Positions 46,229 through 56,923 of a stretch of DNA of 64,000 nt are shown here, one piece after another. Origin of the DNA: Pandoraea cepalis. Lineage in GTDB: Bacteria > Pseudomonadota > Gammaproteobacteria > Burkholderiales > Burkholderiaceae. The stretch lies in contig NZ_CABPSL010000001.1 of assembly GCF_902459665.1 (NCBI RefSeq), positions 62,001 to 126,000 of the forward strand. The letters are read 5' to 3'. The notes beneath the pieces were generated by a model. That model was not told where the DNA came from. It was given only the letters and a program-made list of their open reading frames with translations, and did not search any database. Position 1 is the first letter of the stretch, and every line of letters starts with the position of its first letter. The translations under genes were made by a program, and so were the position numbers.

Positions 46229-46532
46229 GGCCTGCGTAGTTTCGCGCTTGTGGCGCAGCGGGCAAACGCCAATACTACACGCCGAATCGTGGCCGGGGCT
46301 GCCGAGTGTCATTCGTCAGCGTCTCGCCGGTGTTACGCCAGTTCGGATGTTCACACGCCGATGCGCTGCGTAGCACCACCGGTCCTTGCTGTGCGCAGGC
46401 CCCCGAAAGAGGGGCGCGTGCAGCGAGCCACGTTCCACGGTGCCGTCATGGTGCCGGGTCAAGAGGCGGGGCAGTGCCGCAACGGCGCGGTCCCGGGTTG
46501 CTGCCTGAAGGAGGCAGTTCCGAGGAGAGACA

Positions 46533-48599
46533 ATGAATCGCATCTGGCAACAACTGCCCTGGGCAGCGGTGGCCGTCGTCGGCGCTTGCGCGCTTGGCAC
46601 GGTGGCTCTATCGCGCGGCGAAACCGTCAGCGCACTCTGGATCGTGATCGCGGCTGTCTGCGTGTATCTGATCGCTTATCGTTTCTACAGCAAGTTCATC
46701 GCGACGCGCGTCGCGCAACTCGACGGCTCGCGCATGACGCCGGCCTGGCGCCATAACGACGGCCTGGACTACGTGCCGACCAATCGCTATGTGCTGTTCG
46801 GGCACCACTTCGCGGCCATTGCCGGCGCGGGACCGCTCGTCGGCCCGGTACTCGCCGCGCAAATGGGCTATTTGCCGGGCATGCTGTGGATTCTCGCCGG
46901 AGTGGTGTTCGCGGGCGCAGTGCAGGACTTCATGGTGCTGTTCATCTCCACGCGCCGCGACGGCCGCTCGCTGGGCGATCTCGTGAAGTCCGAACTCGGC
47001 ATGATTCCCGGGGTGATCGCGCTGTTCGGCGCGTTCCTCATCATGATCATCATTCTGGCCGTGCTGGCGCTGATCGTGGTCAAGGCGCTGGCCGGTTCGC
47101 CGTGGGGCACGTTCACCGTCGGACTGACGATCCCGATCGCGCTGTTCATGGGCGTCTACACGCGCTACATCCGTCCGGGTCGCATCGGGGAAGTGTCGAT
47201 CATCGGCTTCGTGATGCTGATGGCCGCGATCTTTTTCGGCCAGAACGTGCACGACAGCGCCACCTTTGCGCCGCTGTTCACGTTCGACGGCAAGCAACTC
47301 ACGTGGATGCTGATCGGTTACGGTTTTGTCGCATCGGTGTTGCCTGTGTGGCTGTTGCTTGCGCCGCGCGATTATCTGTCGACGTTCCTGAAGATCGGCA
47401 CGATCATGGCGCTGGCCATCGGCATTCTGGTGGTCGCACCCGAGCTGAAGATGCCCGCGCTCACGCAGTTCGTCGACGGCAGCGGCCCGGTCTGGTCGGG
47501 CAAGTTGTTCCCGTTCCTCTTCATTACGATCGCGTGCGGGGCCGTGTCCGGCTTCCATGCGTTGATCTCGTCGGGCACCACCCCCAAGCTGCTCGATAAC
47601 GAACTCAACGCGCGCTTCATCGGTTACGGCGGCATGCTGATGGAGTCGTTCGTGGCCATCATGGCGCTGGTCGCGGCCTCGGTGATCGATCCGGGCGTGT
47701 ATTTCGCGATGAACAGCCCGGCCGCCGTGATCGGTACGACGCCCGAAGCCGTGGCGCACGTCGTCTCGGGCTGGGGCTTTGCCATCACGCCGGACGTGCT
47801 CACCGCCACCGCACACGCCGTGGGCGAGAACACGATCATCTCGCGTGCCGGTGGCGCGCCGACGCTCGCCGTCGGCATGGCCCAGATCCTGCACAAGGTG
47901 GTCGGCGGCGAAGCGATGATGGCGTTCTGGTATCACTTCGCGATTCTGTTCGAAGCGTTGTTCATCCTGACGGCGGTCGATGCAGGCACGCGTGCCGGCC
48001 GCTTCATGCTGCAGGATCTGCTGGGGACATTCGTGCCGTCGCTCAAGCGCACGGATTCGTGGCCCGCGAACCTGACCGCCACCGGTCTGTGCGTGGCTGC
48101 GTGGGGCTACTTCCTGTACCAGGGCGTGGTCGATCCGCTGGGCGGCATCAATACGCTGTGGCCGCTGTTCGGTATCTCCAACCAGATGCTGGCCGCGATC
48201 GCGCTGATCCTCGCGACGTGCGTGCTCTACAAGCTCAAGCGCGAGCGCTTTGCCTGGGTGACGGTCCTGCCCACGCTGTGGCTGCTGGCCTGCACGCTCA
48301 CGGCCGGGTGGCAGAAGATGTTCGATGCGAATCCGAAGGTCGGCTTCCTGGCGCACGCGGCGAATTATCAGGCGGCGCTCGCCGACGGCAAGTTGCTCGC
48401 GCCGGCCAAGTCGGTCGCGCAGATGCAGCAGATCGTGTTCAACGATTACGTCGATGCAACGCTCTCCGGCGTGTTCATGTTCGTGGTCGTATCCGTGGCG
48501 ATCTTCGGCGTACGCACCATCCTCGTGGCACGCCAGGCCAACAAGCCGACGGCTCGCGAAACGCCGTTCGAGCCGATGCCGACCGGTCGTCAGGTTTGA
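46533..48599 (+). CDS. cstA: Carbon starvation protein A family transporter (peptide/pyruvate permease)
   Basis: 688 aa with about 18 helices; start follows CCGAGGAGAGACA. CstA blocks: [80 protein letters not shown] and [16 protein letters not shown]. Family members carry pyruvate (BtsT, CstA) or peptides. Following it is the small YbdD-type gene, the usual partner. Divergent to a Cache kinase/regulator pair, which makes pyruvate or another short acid the likely substrate. Confidence 0.95.
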   Translation: MNRIWQQLPWAAVAVVGACALGTVALSRGETVSALWIVIAAVCVYLIAYRFYSKFIATRVAQLDGSRMTPAWRHNDGLDYVPTNRYVLFGHHFAAIAGAGPLVGPVLAAQMGYLPGMLWILAGVVFAGAVQDFMVLFISTRRDGRSLGDLVKSELGMIPGVIALFGAFLIMIIILAVLALIVVKALAGSPWGTFTVGLTIPIALFMGVYTRYIRPGRIGEVSIIGFVMLMAAIFFGQNVHDSATFAPLFTFDGKQLTWMLIGYGFVASVLPVWLLLAPRDYLSTFLKIGTIMALAIGILVVAPELKMPALTQFVDGSGPVWSGKLFPFLFITIACGAVSGFHALISSGTTPKLLDNELNARFIGYGGMLMESFVAIMALVAASVIDPGVYFAMNSPAAVIGTTPEAVAHVVSGWGFAITPDVLTATAHAVGENTIISRAGGAPTLAVGMAQILHKVVGGEAMMAFWYHFAILFEALFILTAVDAGTRAGRFMLQDLLGTFVPSLKRTDSWPANLTATGLCVAAWGYFLYQGVVDPLGGINTLWPLFGISNQMLAAIALILATCVLYKLKRERFAWVTVLPTLWLLACTLTAGWQKMFDANPKVGFLAHAANYQAALADGKLLAPAKSVAQMQQIVFNDYVDATLSGVFMFVVVSVAIFGVRTILVARQANKPTARETPFEPMPTGRQV

Positions 48600-48615
48600 G
48601 ACCGGGGGCGACGCC

Positions 48616-48813
48616 ATGCTCGATGAAGTCGGTAAGGTGGGCCGGTATCTGGGGCAGGCCATGCGTCTGATGGTCGGCCTGCCCGACTACGACACCTATG
48701 TCGCACATATGCAGGCCACGCACCCGGATCAGCCGGTCATGAGCTACGAGGCGTTCTTCCGGGAACGGCAGGAAGCGCGCTACGGCGGCAAAGGCGGCGG
48801 ACGATGCTGCTGA
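48616..48813 (+). CDS. YbdD/YjiX family small protein
   Basis: 65 aa, 16 bp after cstA. Reads [40 protein letters not shown] and ends in a cysteine pair, the standard YbdD/YjiX form. It is nearly always encoded behind CstA-type transporters and is thought to be needed for their activity. Followed by a strong terminator. Confidence 0.92.
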   Translation: MLDEVGKVGRYLGQAMRLMVGLPDYDTYVAHMQATHPDQPVMSYEAFFRERQEARYGGKGGGRCC

Positions 48814-48863
48814 GGCGTCGTTGGCCTCAATCGCCTCGTCAGTCTCGTCAACCCAGAAAGTGA

Positions 48864-48898
48864 GAACGCCCGGTGAGCACTTCACCGGGCGTTTTTTC
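48864..48898 (+). terminator. Rho-independent terminator of cstA-ybdD
   Basis: ACGCCCGGTGA (48866-48876) and TCACCGGGCGT (48882-48892) pair perfectly around five bases and are followed by six T. Also lies just behind hemN, so may end that minus-strand message. Confidence 0.92.
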
Positions 48899-48919
48899 AT
48901 GCGCCGAACCGCGCTGCGC

Positions 48920-50461
48920 TCACATCACTTTTGCGCATCGCGAGTGAGCGTTGCCGCGACGATAGCGATCGAAAACCTGGGCGACGACGCGAACCAGCAA
49001 GCGTCCGGCCGGCAAGATGCGCAGTCCGTGGGCCTCGATGGCCACGAGACCATCGGCCGCCAGTTCGGCCAACTCGCCCAGCTCACTCGCAAAATAGCTG
49101 GCGAAGCGGATGTCGTAAGCGTGTTCGAGGGGCGCGAATTCCAGCGACATGTGGCACATCAGGCGCGAAATGACGTCGCGCCGGATATGGTCGTCGTCAT
49201 CGAGTCGCACACCACGCGCGATGGCGAGTCCGCCGGCATCGATGGCTTCGTAATACGCCTTCAGGGTCTTGGCGTTCTGTGCGTAGCTATCCCCCACCCG
49301 GCCGATGGCCGACATGCCGACCCCGACGAGGTCGCAATCGGCCCGTGTGCTGTAACCCTGGAAGTTGCGATGCAGACTGCCGGCGGCCTGCGCACGGGCG
49401 AGTTCATCGTCAGGCCGCGCGAAGTGATCCATGCCGATATAGACATAGCCCGCTGCACTCAGGCGGGCAATGATCGTCTGCAACAGCGCCAGCTTTTGCG
49501 GGCCGTCCGGCAGGGCATCGGGCAGGCAGCGCTGCATTTTGAACTGTTGCGGAAGATGCGCGTAGCTGAAGACCGAGAGGCGCTCCGGCGCCATCTCGAT
49601 CACGGCGTCGAGCGTATTCGAGAACGATTCGGGCGTTTGATACGGCAGGCCGTAGATCAGATCGAAGTTGACCGACCGGAAACCACAGCTTCGCGCGGCG
49701 TCGAGCGTGGCTTCGACCAGCGCGCGCGGCTGCACGCGATGAATCGCCGCCTGGACACGGGGATCGAAATCCTGCACCCCGATGGACAGACGATTAAACC
49801 CGAGCGAGCGCAAGGCGCGGATTGATGCCGGGCCGGCACTGCGCGGGTCGATTTCGATGGCGTACTCGGCGCTGTCGTCGAGCGTCATCACGAAATGGCG
49901 GCTGATGGCCTCGACAAGGGAGGCGATCTGTTCCAACGACAGGAACGTCGGCGTGCCCCCGCCCCAATGCATCTGCGCGAGCCCGCGCCCGGCGCCGAGC
50001 AGCGACGCCTGGCGTGCGATCTCTATATGCAGGCGCTCAACGTAGGCCTGCGCGTGAGCGCGATTGTGCGTGACGATCTTGGTGCACGCGCAGTAGAAGC
50101 ACACCGTGTCGCAGAACGGCACGTGGACATACAGCGACAGCGGTTTGCCAGTGCGCTTGGACTGCGCGGCTGCACGCGCGTAGTCGTCAGCGCCGAAGTT
50201 GTCACGGAATTGCAGTGCCGTCGGGTACGAGGTGTAGCGCGGCCCGTTCACGTCGTAACGGGCGAGCAGTTGTGCATCGAAGTGAAGCGGGGCGGACGGG
50301 GCCGCGGTGTTTCGCGGCGCCGGCGGCGTGCCGCATCGTGAATGCCCGTGGCCCTCGGCCGACGTCCGCGACGCACAGCCGGGACATGGCGTACCGGCGT
50401 GCGGTTCGCTGGGGGCTGCGGCGTTGGCGCAAGGCGTCGACGAAAGGCGGAGCGGAGTCAT
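48920..50461 (-). CDS. hemN: Oxygen-independent coproporphyrinogen III oxidase with N-terminal extension
   Basis: 513 aa from the ATG at 50461, versus about 457 in Escherichia coli. Radical-SAM cluster Cys117, Cys121, Cys124 in VPFCDTVCFYCAC, with Cys126 as in HemN. Then MHWGGGTPTFLSLEQI, the coproporphyrinogen arm RYTSYPTALQF and late YIGMDHFARPDDELA. Decarboxylates coproporphyrinogen III to protoporphyrinogen IX without oxygen. The extra 55 residues carry four Cys (11, 26, 29, 43) of unknown role. No convincing FNR box was seen upstream. Confidence 0.95.
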   Translation of the reverse strand: MTPLRLSSTPCANAAAPSEPHAGTPCPGCASRTSAEGHGHSRCGTPPAPRNTAAPSAPLHFDAQLLARYDVNGPRYTSYPTALQFRDNFGADDYARAAAQSKRTGKPLSLYVHVPFCDTVCFYCACTKIVTHNRAHAQAYVERLHIEIARQASLLGAGRGLAQMHWGGGTPTFLSLEQIASLVEAISRHFVMTLDDSAEYAIEIDPRSAGPASIRALRSLGFNRLSIGVQDFDPRVQAAIHRVQPRALVEATLDAARSCGFRSVNFDLIYGLPYQTPESFSNTLDAVIEMAPERLSVFSYAHLPQQFKMQRCLPDALPDGPQKLALLQTIIARLSAAGYVYIGMDHFARPDDELARAQAAGSLHRNFQGYSTRADCDLVGVGMSAIGRVGDSYAQNAKTLKAYYEAIDAGGLAIARGVRLDDDDHIRRDVISRLMCHMSLEFAPLEHAYDIRFASYFASELGELAELAADGLVAIEAHGLRILPAGRLLVRVVAQVFDRYRRGNAHSRCAKVM

Positions 50462-50884
50462 GACGCGGCCTGTAACAGTAGGTGATAGAGGACTGTAGCG
50501 GCGCTGCGAACGCCGCGCCCTGACCTGCGTCAAACACCCGGCTCACGGCGCGAAAGTGGCGCGAAGCAGACGTGATGGCTGACGACGTCGAGTGAATTCC
50601 CGCATCTGTCGCGGATCCCGGTGCCCGGAGGCGCATGTCACAGGGCGGTCATGCACCAAAATCGTTGCCACGTCAGGCAAGTTTCGGCTGCCTACGGTAA
50701 GCTAGCGCCTTATTGAAGTCTCCCCGCCGTGTCGACAGCCCTGGCGGCACGCACGGCCCATCCCGGAACGATCCGGGGCGGGGGTCCGACCGGTGCCCGC
50801 GGGTACGCGCAGCGCCGGTGAATGGCCGGCCCGCCCATGCTTGTCCTTGCCAGTACGACGCGGCACATCACGATTGGAAACACT
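50462..50884. other. Divergent gap between hemN and the LysR gene
   Basis: 423 bases. TTGCC and GGCAA flank ACGTCA at 50665-50680, which might be a LysR-type site. No FNR box, tRNA or small gene was recognised. Confidence 0.4.
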
Positions 50885-51853
50885 ATGGATCGTCTGCAAT
50901 CGATGCGCGTTTTCGTCAAAGTGGCCGACAACGGCAGCTTTGCCCGTACGGCTGCCCAGATGGACCTGTCGGCCGCCGTGGTCACGCGGCACGTCGCCGA
51001 ACTGGAATCGCATCTCGGTGTTCGCCTCCTCAATCGCACCACGCGCAGTCTGTCGCTGACCGGTGCCGGGCAGGTGTATCTCGAACGCTGCCGGCAGATC
51101 ATCGACGAAGTCGACGAGGCCGACGCCCTCATCTCCAGCGCCTCACGCGATCCGAAAGGCACCTTGAAGGTCGTTGCGCCGGTGTCGTTCGGTCTGCGCA
51201 ACCTCGCACCGCTCGTCAAGAAATACCAGGAGTTGCACCCGAAGGTCGTGGTCGATCTCGCGCTGACCGACCGGGCGGTCGATCTGGTGGAAGAGGGCTA
51301 CGACTGCGGCATTCTGCTCACGCGCATGATCAACAGCGAAAGTCTGATATCACGCGTGCTCGCCGAGACGCGCGTGATGTTGTGTGCTTCGCCGGCGTAT
51401 ATCGCCGAGCATGGCGAACCGGTTACACCGCAAGAGCTAGGCGAGCACGGCGTGCTCGGTCTGCCGAATGACATCTGGAGCGAAGACCGCGTGTTTTCCG
51501 GCCCGGACGGCGAGGTGCGCGTGCGTGTGCAGAACAAGTTCATCTGCAACAACACGGCGCTGCTGCGTCAATCGGTGCTGCTGGGGCACGGCATTGCGTT
51601 CCTGCCGTCATACCTCGTGGGGCACGATGTGCGCGACGGCGATCTCGTCGCGCTGATGCGCAACTACTCGCAAACGCCGGTCGATGTCTCGCTCGTCTAT
51701 CCCAGCCGGAAGTATCTGTCGGCCAAAACGCGCGGTTTCATTGATCTCACCGTCGAGTATTTCCGCCAGAACGAAGGCATTTCGGCGGCCGAACGCTGGG
51801 TGCCCCCCAAGATCCCGTCGCCGAGCGCACCGACCACGGGCATTTCGGTGTGA
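50885..51853 (+). CDS. LysR-family transcriptional regulator (CrgA/DhcR-like branch)
   Basis: 322 aa from the ATG at 50885. HTH at about 1-60 (MDRLQSMRVFVKVADNGSFA, DLSAAVVTRHVAELESHLGV, LLNRTTRSLSLTGAG), then the effector domain (GTLKVVAPVSFGLRNLAPLV, NNTALLRQSVLLGHGIAFLP). The RTTRSLSLT motif and shape place it in the large YhcS/CrgA-type group of often negatively acting regulators. No obvious divergent enzyme partner except hemN. Confidence 0.9.
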   Translation: MDRLQSMRVFVKVADNGSFARTAAQMDLSAAVVTRHVAELESHLGVRLLNRTTRSLSLTGAGQVYLERCRQIIDEVDEADALISSASRDPKGTLKVVAPVSFGLRNLAPLVKKYQELHPKVVVDLALTDRAVDLVEEGYDCGILLTRMINSESLISRVLAETRVMLCASPAYIAEHGEPVTPQELGEHGVLGLPNDIWSEDRVFSGPDGEVRVRVQNKFICNNTALLRQSVLLGHGIAFLPSYLVGHDVRDGDLVALMRNYSQTPVDVSLVYPSRKYLSAKTRGFIDLTVEYFRQNEGISAAERWVPPKIPSPSAPTTGISV

Positions 51854-51876
51854 CGTAGTGCGCTTCGCGACGTGAA

Positions 51877-51910
51877 AAAACGGCCACTCCCGCAAGGAAG
51901 TGGCCGTTTT
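51877..51910. terminator. Bidirectional terminator between the LysR gene and topB
   Basis: AAAACGGCCACT (51877-51888) and AGTGGCCGTTTT (51899-51910) pair perfectly over 12 bp. A-runs and T-runs on opposite sides suit both convergent transcripts. Confidence 0.92.
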
Positions 51911-51951
51911 CATTGCCCGGCGACAACCGGGCGATGTCGTGCTCGATCCGC

Positions 51952-54639
51952 TTAGAACGGCGGATCCTCGTCCTCGACGGCAGCATTGTCCGACGCGCCG
52001 GACGTGGCTTCCTTCTTGACCGGCTTGGCTTTGGCCGTCGTTTTCCGGGCCGCTGTCTTCTTGGCCGGTGCCTTCGCCGCCGCGGTCTTCGTTGCCGTCT
52101 TGCGCGCCGGGGCGGCCTTGCCGTCAGCCTCGGCGTCGCCTGCCTTCGCAGCCGTCTTCTTTGGTGCCTTGGCTTCGAATTCGAAGCCGATCGTGCCGTC
52201 CTTCTGCTTGGCCAGATACGCCTTGAACGTTCGCCCCGTACGCGACGACTTGAAGCTCGTCAGCAGATCCGTCTTGCCCTCGGTCAGCAGCTTGTGAATC
52301 TGCTCGCGCGTGATTTCCTGCTGGAGAATCACCTTGCCCGACGTGAAGTCGCAAGTCTTCGGGCTGGCGACGGCGTTCTCGCAGACATAACGCATGCCGT
52401 GCTCAAACACGTTTCCGCCGCACTTCGGACACTTGCCGACCGGCTCCTGTCCCGTGAAATCGGGGGCCTCACCGTCTTCGTCGCCGCTGTCCTGGCCGAA
52501 GTCGAACTCGAGCTTGTATCCCATCTCGTCGTCGGGCGAGAGCTTGAGAATGGCCGAGAACGGACGGCCCATCTTGCTGCGGAATCCCGACAGCGGTCCG
52601 ATCGTCTTGTTCTTGAGCAAGTCCTCGACTTCCGGGATTTCGAACTGACGCCCGCCCGGGATCTTCGAGATCGAGAAGGCGCAGCTCGTGCACGCGAAGC
52701 GCCGATAGTTCTCTTTGACCACGCTGCCGCAATGCGGACACGGCGTGGTGAGCGTGGCGTAGTCGCCCGGGATCGTGTCCGAGTCGTATTCCTTCGCGCG
52801 CTTGACGATGGTCTGCGTCATTTGCGCGATCTCGTGCATGAACTCGTCACGCTTGAGGCCGCCGCGCTCGATTTGCGAGAGCTTGGCTTCCCATTCGCCC
52901 GTGAGTTCGGGCAGCGTGAGTTCGTCCACGCCGAGCCCGCGCAGCAGTGTCATCAACTGGAAGGCCTTGGCGGTCGGATGCAACTCGCGGCCTTCGCGCA
53001 CGAGATACTTTTCCGTCAGCAACCCTTCAATGATGGCCGCCCGCGTGGCCGGGGTCCCCAGACCCTTGCCCGCCATCGCCTCGCGCCACTCGCCCTCTTC
53101 AACGAGCTTGCCCGCGCCTTCCATCGCCGAGAGCAGCGTCGCTTCGCTGTACCGTGCCGGAGGCTTGGTTTGCAGGCCGACCGATTCGACCTTGTCGACG
53201 CCAACCTTCTCGTCCTTCGCGACCGGCACGAGGTTCGGCTGCTCTTCCTTGCCGTCTTTCCCGTCGCCCTGCGCTTCCTTGCCGTAAATGGCCAGCCAGC
53301 CGGCGTTGACGAGCACCTTGCCTTCGGTCTTGAAGTGATGGCCCACCACTTCCGTGATCCGGGTCGTCACCTGATACTCGGCCGCTGGGAAGAACACCGC
53401 CAGGAAGCGCTTGACGACGAGGTCGTACAGCTTTTGTTCCGGCTCGGAGAGGTTCTTCGGCGCCTGCAGCGTCGGGATGATGGCGAAGTGATCGCTGATC
53501 TTGCTGTTGTCGAAGATCCGCTTGTTCGGCTTGACCCAGTCCTTGCTCAGGATCTGGTTGGCGAACTGATGGTAGTTGTTGCTCTCCTTGAGCACGGCCA
53601 TCGTCTCCTTGACGGTGGCCAGATAGTCTTCCGGCAGCGCGCGCGCGTCGGTACGCGGGTACGTCAGCACCTTGTGCTTTTCATACAGCGCCTGCGCCAG
53701 ACCCAGCGTGTTCTTGGCAGAGAAACCGAAGCGGCCGTTAGCCTCGCGCTGCAAGCTCGTCAGGTCGAACAGCAGCGGTGAGAGTTGCGTCGACGGCTTC
53801 GATTCTTCCGTGACCGTGCCCTGCTTGCCGCGCACCGCCGCCACGACCGACTCGGCCGCCGCAACGCTCCACAGACGCGAATCGCGCTGCTCCGGATCGA
53901 ATTCGTTGCGCTTGAAGCTCGGATCGAACCAGCGGCCTTCGTAGAAGCCTGAGGCGGCAACGAAATCGGCGCGCACTTCCCAGTAGTCGCGCGACACGAA
54001 CTTGCGAATCTTCTCTTCGCGCTCGACCACGATCGACAGCGTCGGCGTCTGCACGCGACCGACGGTCGTCAGGAAGAAACCACCGCCCTTGCTGTTGAAC
54101 GCGGTCATGGCGCGCGTGCCGTTGATGCCGACGAGCCAGTCGGCTTCGGCGCGGCTGCGCGCGGCGTCGGCCAGCGGCAGCATGTCGTCATCGCTGCGCA
54201 GGCGACTGAAGCCGTCGCGAATCGACTGCGGCGTCATCGATTGCAGCCACAGCCGCCTGACCGGCTGCTTCGCCTTCGCGTGTTGCGCAATCAGGCGAAA
54301 AATCAGTTCCCCTTCGCGTCCCGCGTCACAGGCGTTGATCAGGACGTCCACGTCCTTGCGCTTGATGAGCCGCGTGAGCACCTTAAGACGCGACTCGCTC
54401 TTGGCGATCGGCTTGAGGTCGAAATGCGGAGGAATCACGGGAAGGTTGGCGAAACTCCACTTGCCGCGTTTGACTTCATAGTCTTCCGGCGCGCCGATTT
54501 CGACGAGGTGGCCAACCGCCGACGAGACGACGTAGTCGTCGTTCTCGAAGTACTCGTCATGCTTGGTAAAGCCGCCCAACGCCCGCGCGATGTCATTCGC
54601 GACGGACGGTTTCTCGGCAATGATCAGAGCTTTTGACAT
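51952..54639 (-). CDS. topB: DNA topoisomerase III (type IA) with lysine-rich tail
   Basis: 895 aa from the ATG at 54639 (MSKALIIAEKPSVANDIARA). Toprim acidic motif DAGREGE (105-111), catalytic Tyr327 in VLTYPRTDARALP, then two zinc-ribbon blocks (PCPHCGS with CTSC near 655; KCPKCGG near 740) and a repair-type TopC domain (FKSSRTGRTFKAYLA). The last 70 residues are Lys/Ala/Thr-rich and end in an acidic DEDPPF. Relaxes negative supercoils and decatenates in vivo. Chromosomal copy of the Burkholderia type, larger than the E. coli enzyme (653 aa). Confidence 0.95.
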   Translation of the reverse strand: MSKALIIAEKPSVANDIARALGGFTKHDEYFENDDYVVSSAVGHLVEIGAPEDYEVKRGKWSFANLPVIPPHFDLKPIAKSESRLKVLTRLIKRKDVDVLINACDAGREGELIFRLIAQHAKAKQPVRRLWLQSMTPQSIRDGFSRLRSDDDMLPLADAARSRAEADWLVGINGTRAMTAFNSKGGGFFLTTVGRVQTPTLSIVVEREEKIRKFVSRDYWEVRADFVAASGFYEGRWFDPSFKRNEFDPEQRDSRLWSVAAAESVVAAVRGKQGTVTEESKPSTQLSPLLFDLTSLQREANGRFGFSAKNTLGLAQALYEKHKVLTYPRTDARALPEDYLATVKETMAVLKESNNYHQFANQILSKDWVKPNKRIFDNSKISDHFAIIPTLQAPKNLSEPEQKLYDLVVKRFLAVFFPAAEYQVTTRITEVVGHHFKTEGKVLVNAGWLAIYGKEAQGDGKDGKEEQPNLVPVAKDEKVGVDKVESVGLQTKPPARYSEATLLSAMEGAGKLVEEGEWREAMAGKGLGTPATRAAIIEGLLTEKYLVREGRELHPTAKAFQLMTLLRGLGVDELTLPELTGEWEAKLSQIERGGLKRDEFMHEIAQMTQTIVKRAKEYDSDTIPGDYATLTTPCPHCGSVVKENYRRFACTSCAFSISKIPGGRQFEIPEVEDLLKNKTIGPLSGFRSKMGRPFSAILKLSPDDEMGYKLEFDFGQDSGDEDGEAPDFTGQEPVGKCPKCGGNVFEHGMRYVCENAVASPKTCDFTSGKVILQQEITREQIHKLLTEGKTDLLTSFKSSRTGRTFKAYLAKQKDGTIGFEFEAKAPKKTAAKAGDAEADGKAAPARKTATKTAAAKAPAKKTAARKTTAKAKPVKKEATSGASDNAAVEDEDPPF

Positions 54640-54864
54640 GACGTTAGGTAATGGTGAGGGGGCGTCGGCAAGCGACATTCGTTGGCTTTATAACATATAG
54701 CCAGTCCGGCGTTGCCGTCGGATCGGGCACAAGGCATGCCTGAAAGCGGCACATCATAAGCGCGTCGCAAGCCGGCGGCAAGCGCAGGCCCGGCGGCGCG
54801 GCCCCACCGCTGCGACACGGCGTCGCGCTTTGCCTGATGCGCTTGCCGGTCGGCTCCGACGGGG

Positions 54865-55254
54865 CTATCCGGCAAGCAGGTGCTCGCGCAGCGCAGGGGC
54901 GGCCACCGTCGCGTCGCCCAGCACTCGCGCGTCGAGCATACGCTCGAGAATGCCGACGGCCGGCAGCACTGGGCCAAAAAAACGGGCCTGTCCCGCCGGC
55001 TGCTGCGCATCCTGAACGAGCAGGGTCGGAAAGTTCTCGATGTCGTGATCGTCGAGCCAGTCGGCGTGCGTCTCGATATCCACCCAGACGAAGCACAGCG
55101 CCGGATGGCGGGCCGCCAATTGCTCGAACGCCTGCGCATACTCGCGGCAGGTGCCGCACCACGCCGCGCACATGCAGGCCACGAGACGCGTGTTGCCATC
55201 GGCCAGCGCGGCAGCCAGCGCGGAGCGGTCGGCCACAGGATCGAAAACGGGCAT
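54865..55254 (-). CDS. Thioredoxin-fold protein
   Basis: 129 aa from the ATG at 55254. Thioredoxin fold with active site Cys33-Gly-Thr-Cys36 (AAWCGTCREY) and the cis-Pro in ENFPTLLVQ. No signal peptide, so cytoplasmic. The GT pair between the cysteines differs from classical GP, shifting redox potential. Sits between dprA and topB on the same strand; partner unknown. Confidence 0.88.
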   Translation of the reverse strand: MPVFDPVADRSALAAALADGNTRLVACMCAAWCGTCREYAQAFEQLAARHPALCFVWVDIETHADWLDDHDIENFPTLLVQDAQQPAGQARFFGPVLPAVGILERMLDARVLGDATVAAPALREHLLAG

Positions 55255-55345
55255 GGTGTCGGTGATGTCGGTATCTCGGAATTGGGAGGGGGCGCAGCGG
55301 CGACCGGCGCATTTCAGGCATCGGCCTCGGCGACCCGGGCATTCG

Positions 55346-56686
55346 CTAGCGCACGCCCCGGTCGGTCTGCCGGGCGAACCGTCCGCCGGGCAGTCGGGCG
55401 ATCCGGCCGTCGAGTTCAAGCACGCTCAGATGCGCAAGCACGGTGGTGATCCCCAGGCCGGTGCGCCCGCAAAGGGTGTCCGCGCTGACCGGATCATACC
55501 CCAGCGCTTCCAGGACCGCTGCCATGCCGGGGGGCGCGGCGGTGGGCGTCGCCACGGTGGCGCGGGCCGTCGGTGGGCCACTGGCGCACACGGTCTCGGC
55601 CATGCTGAATAGATCGGTCGCCGCGCCGTCGGACGGCGGGCGCCTCGATACACGGGACTGTCCGCCACGTGCGCTTTTGCGCGCATTTCCCGCGCTTCCC
55701 CTGTCCGACAGGGGGAGCGTTTCCACGCTCGGTGCGGGCGGCGCAATGCCCAAGGCTTCGAAGACGTCGTCGGGCGATGTCGCGAGCGTGGCACCGTCGC
55801 GGATCAACGTGTGGCAGCCGCGGCTTTGCGGCGCGTGGATCGAGCCGGGCACGGCGAGCACGTCTCGGCCCAGATCGCCTGCCAGACGTGCTGTGATCAG
55901 CGATCCCGAGTGCGTGGTGGCCTCGACGACCACGGTGCACCGTGCGAGCGCGGCAATCAGCCGGTTGCGCCGCGGGAAGTGATCGGCACGCGGTGGTGTG
56001 CCCACGGGGAACGCGGACAGCACGAGGCCGCGCTCAGCGATGCGCTCGGCCAAGTCGCGATGATGCGTCGGGTAGACGAGATCAGGCCCCGTGCCCACGA
56101 CGGCGCAGGTGCCGCCCGCCGTCTCGAGCGCGCCTTCGTGCGCGGCAGCGTCGATGCCGGCCGCCAGCCCCGACACGACGGTCACGCCCGCGTCGCCGAG
56201 CGCGCGGGCGAAGTGTCGCGCGTTGTCGCGTCCCTGCGGCGTGGCGCGGCGGCTGCCGACAAGCGCCGCCGCAATGGCCCCGGCGCGGTTTGGCAGACCG
56301 GCATCGCCGCGGCAATACAGGATTGGGGGGGCGTCGCCAAGCGTCAACAGCTCACGCGGGTAGGCTGGCTCGGACAACGTGACGACCGCACACCCGGGAC
56401 GACTGGCCCAGTCGACGGTACCGGCGATCTGTGCCGTCAACTCGGCGGACATCGGCGCGAGCAGCCTGTCCACGAGCGTGTCCGGCAGCACGCCAGCGAG
56501 CCTGGCGCGCGACGCCCGGAAGATCGCTTCAGGCACCCCGAATGCCCTCAGCAGACGCCGTACCGCAGCCGGGGGTACCCCGGGCGTGTGGCACAGCCGC
56601 AGCCAGTCCTTGATTTCCGCGCGGTCGGCCCCGATATGAGGGCTATCGTGCGTGGCGTCGGTGTGAAGGGCGCTTTCGCGGGACAT
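55346..56686 (-). CDS. dprA: DNA-processing protein DprA
   Basis: 446 aa from the ATG at 56686; ATGs at 56791 and 56794 would add a non-conserved stretch. N-terminal SAM-like helices ([20 protein letters not shown]), then the Rossmann core: [80 protein letters not shown] and [22 protein letters not shown]-terminal winged-helix DprA domain (about 370-440) ends it, after a low-complexity linker. Loads RecA on incoming single-stranded DNA in transformation. Confidence 0.93.
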   Translation of the reverse strand: MSRESALHTDATHDSPHIGADRAEIKDWLRLCHTPGVPPAAVRRLLRAFGVPEAIFRASRARLAGVLPDTLVDRLLAPMSAELTAQIAGTVDWASRPGCAVVTLSEPAYPRELLTLGDAPPILYCRGDAGLPNRAGAIAAALVGSRRATPQGRDNARHFARALGDAGVTVVSGLAAGIDAAAHEGALETAGGTCAVVGTGPDLVYPTHHRDLAERIAERGLVLSAFPVGTPPRADHFPRRNRLIAALARCTVVVEATTHSGSLITARLAGDLGRDVLAVPGSIHAPQSRGCHTLIRDGATLATSPDDVFEALGIAPPAPSVETLPLSDRGSAGNARKSARGGQSRVSRRPPSDGAATDLFSMAETVCASGPPTARATVATPTAAPPGMAAVLEALGYDPVSADTLCGRTGLGITTVLAHLSVLELDGRIARLPGGRFARQTDRGVR

Positions 56687-56773
56687 GACGTCAGAACGGG
56701 CCTCGGGACAGGGCTCGGCGCAAGAGGCTCGGGCGGGTCGCGCGTGGCCCGCCGTCAGCGTCGAGAGGGGCGC

Positions 56774-56784
56774 TATGCTAAAAT
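56774..56784 (+). promoter_or_regulatory. Possible def promoter -10 region
   Basis: TATGCTAAAAT contains two overlapping -10-like hexamers (TATGCT, TAAAAT) in the 237-bp dprA/def divergent gap, the only AT-rich patch there. No clear -35 is seen. Confidence 0.35.
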
Positions 56785-56923
56785 TTTTCATCATCCGGTA
56801 AGCATTGACCGGGGGGCCAAGGCGGATATCCCCTGCGGCGCGAGCATCGCGACGCAGCTGCCATCGCAGGATTGTGCGTTCACGGCCACTCGCAGGGCAA
56901 TGCGGCGAATTCCCGTTTTCATC

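Noticed and set aside
46608-48662. 684-codon open frame opposite cstA
   Set aside because: Arg/His/Glu-rich mirror of the real gene, no domains, no ribosome site; a product of GC-rich codon bias.
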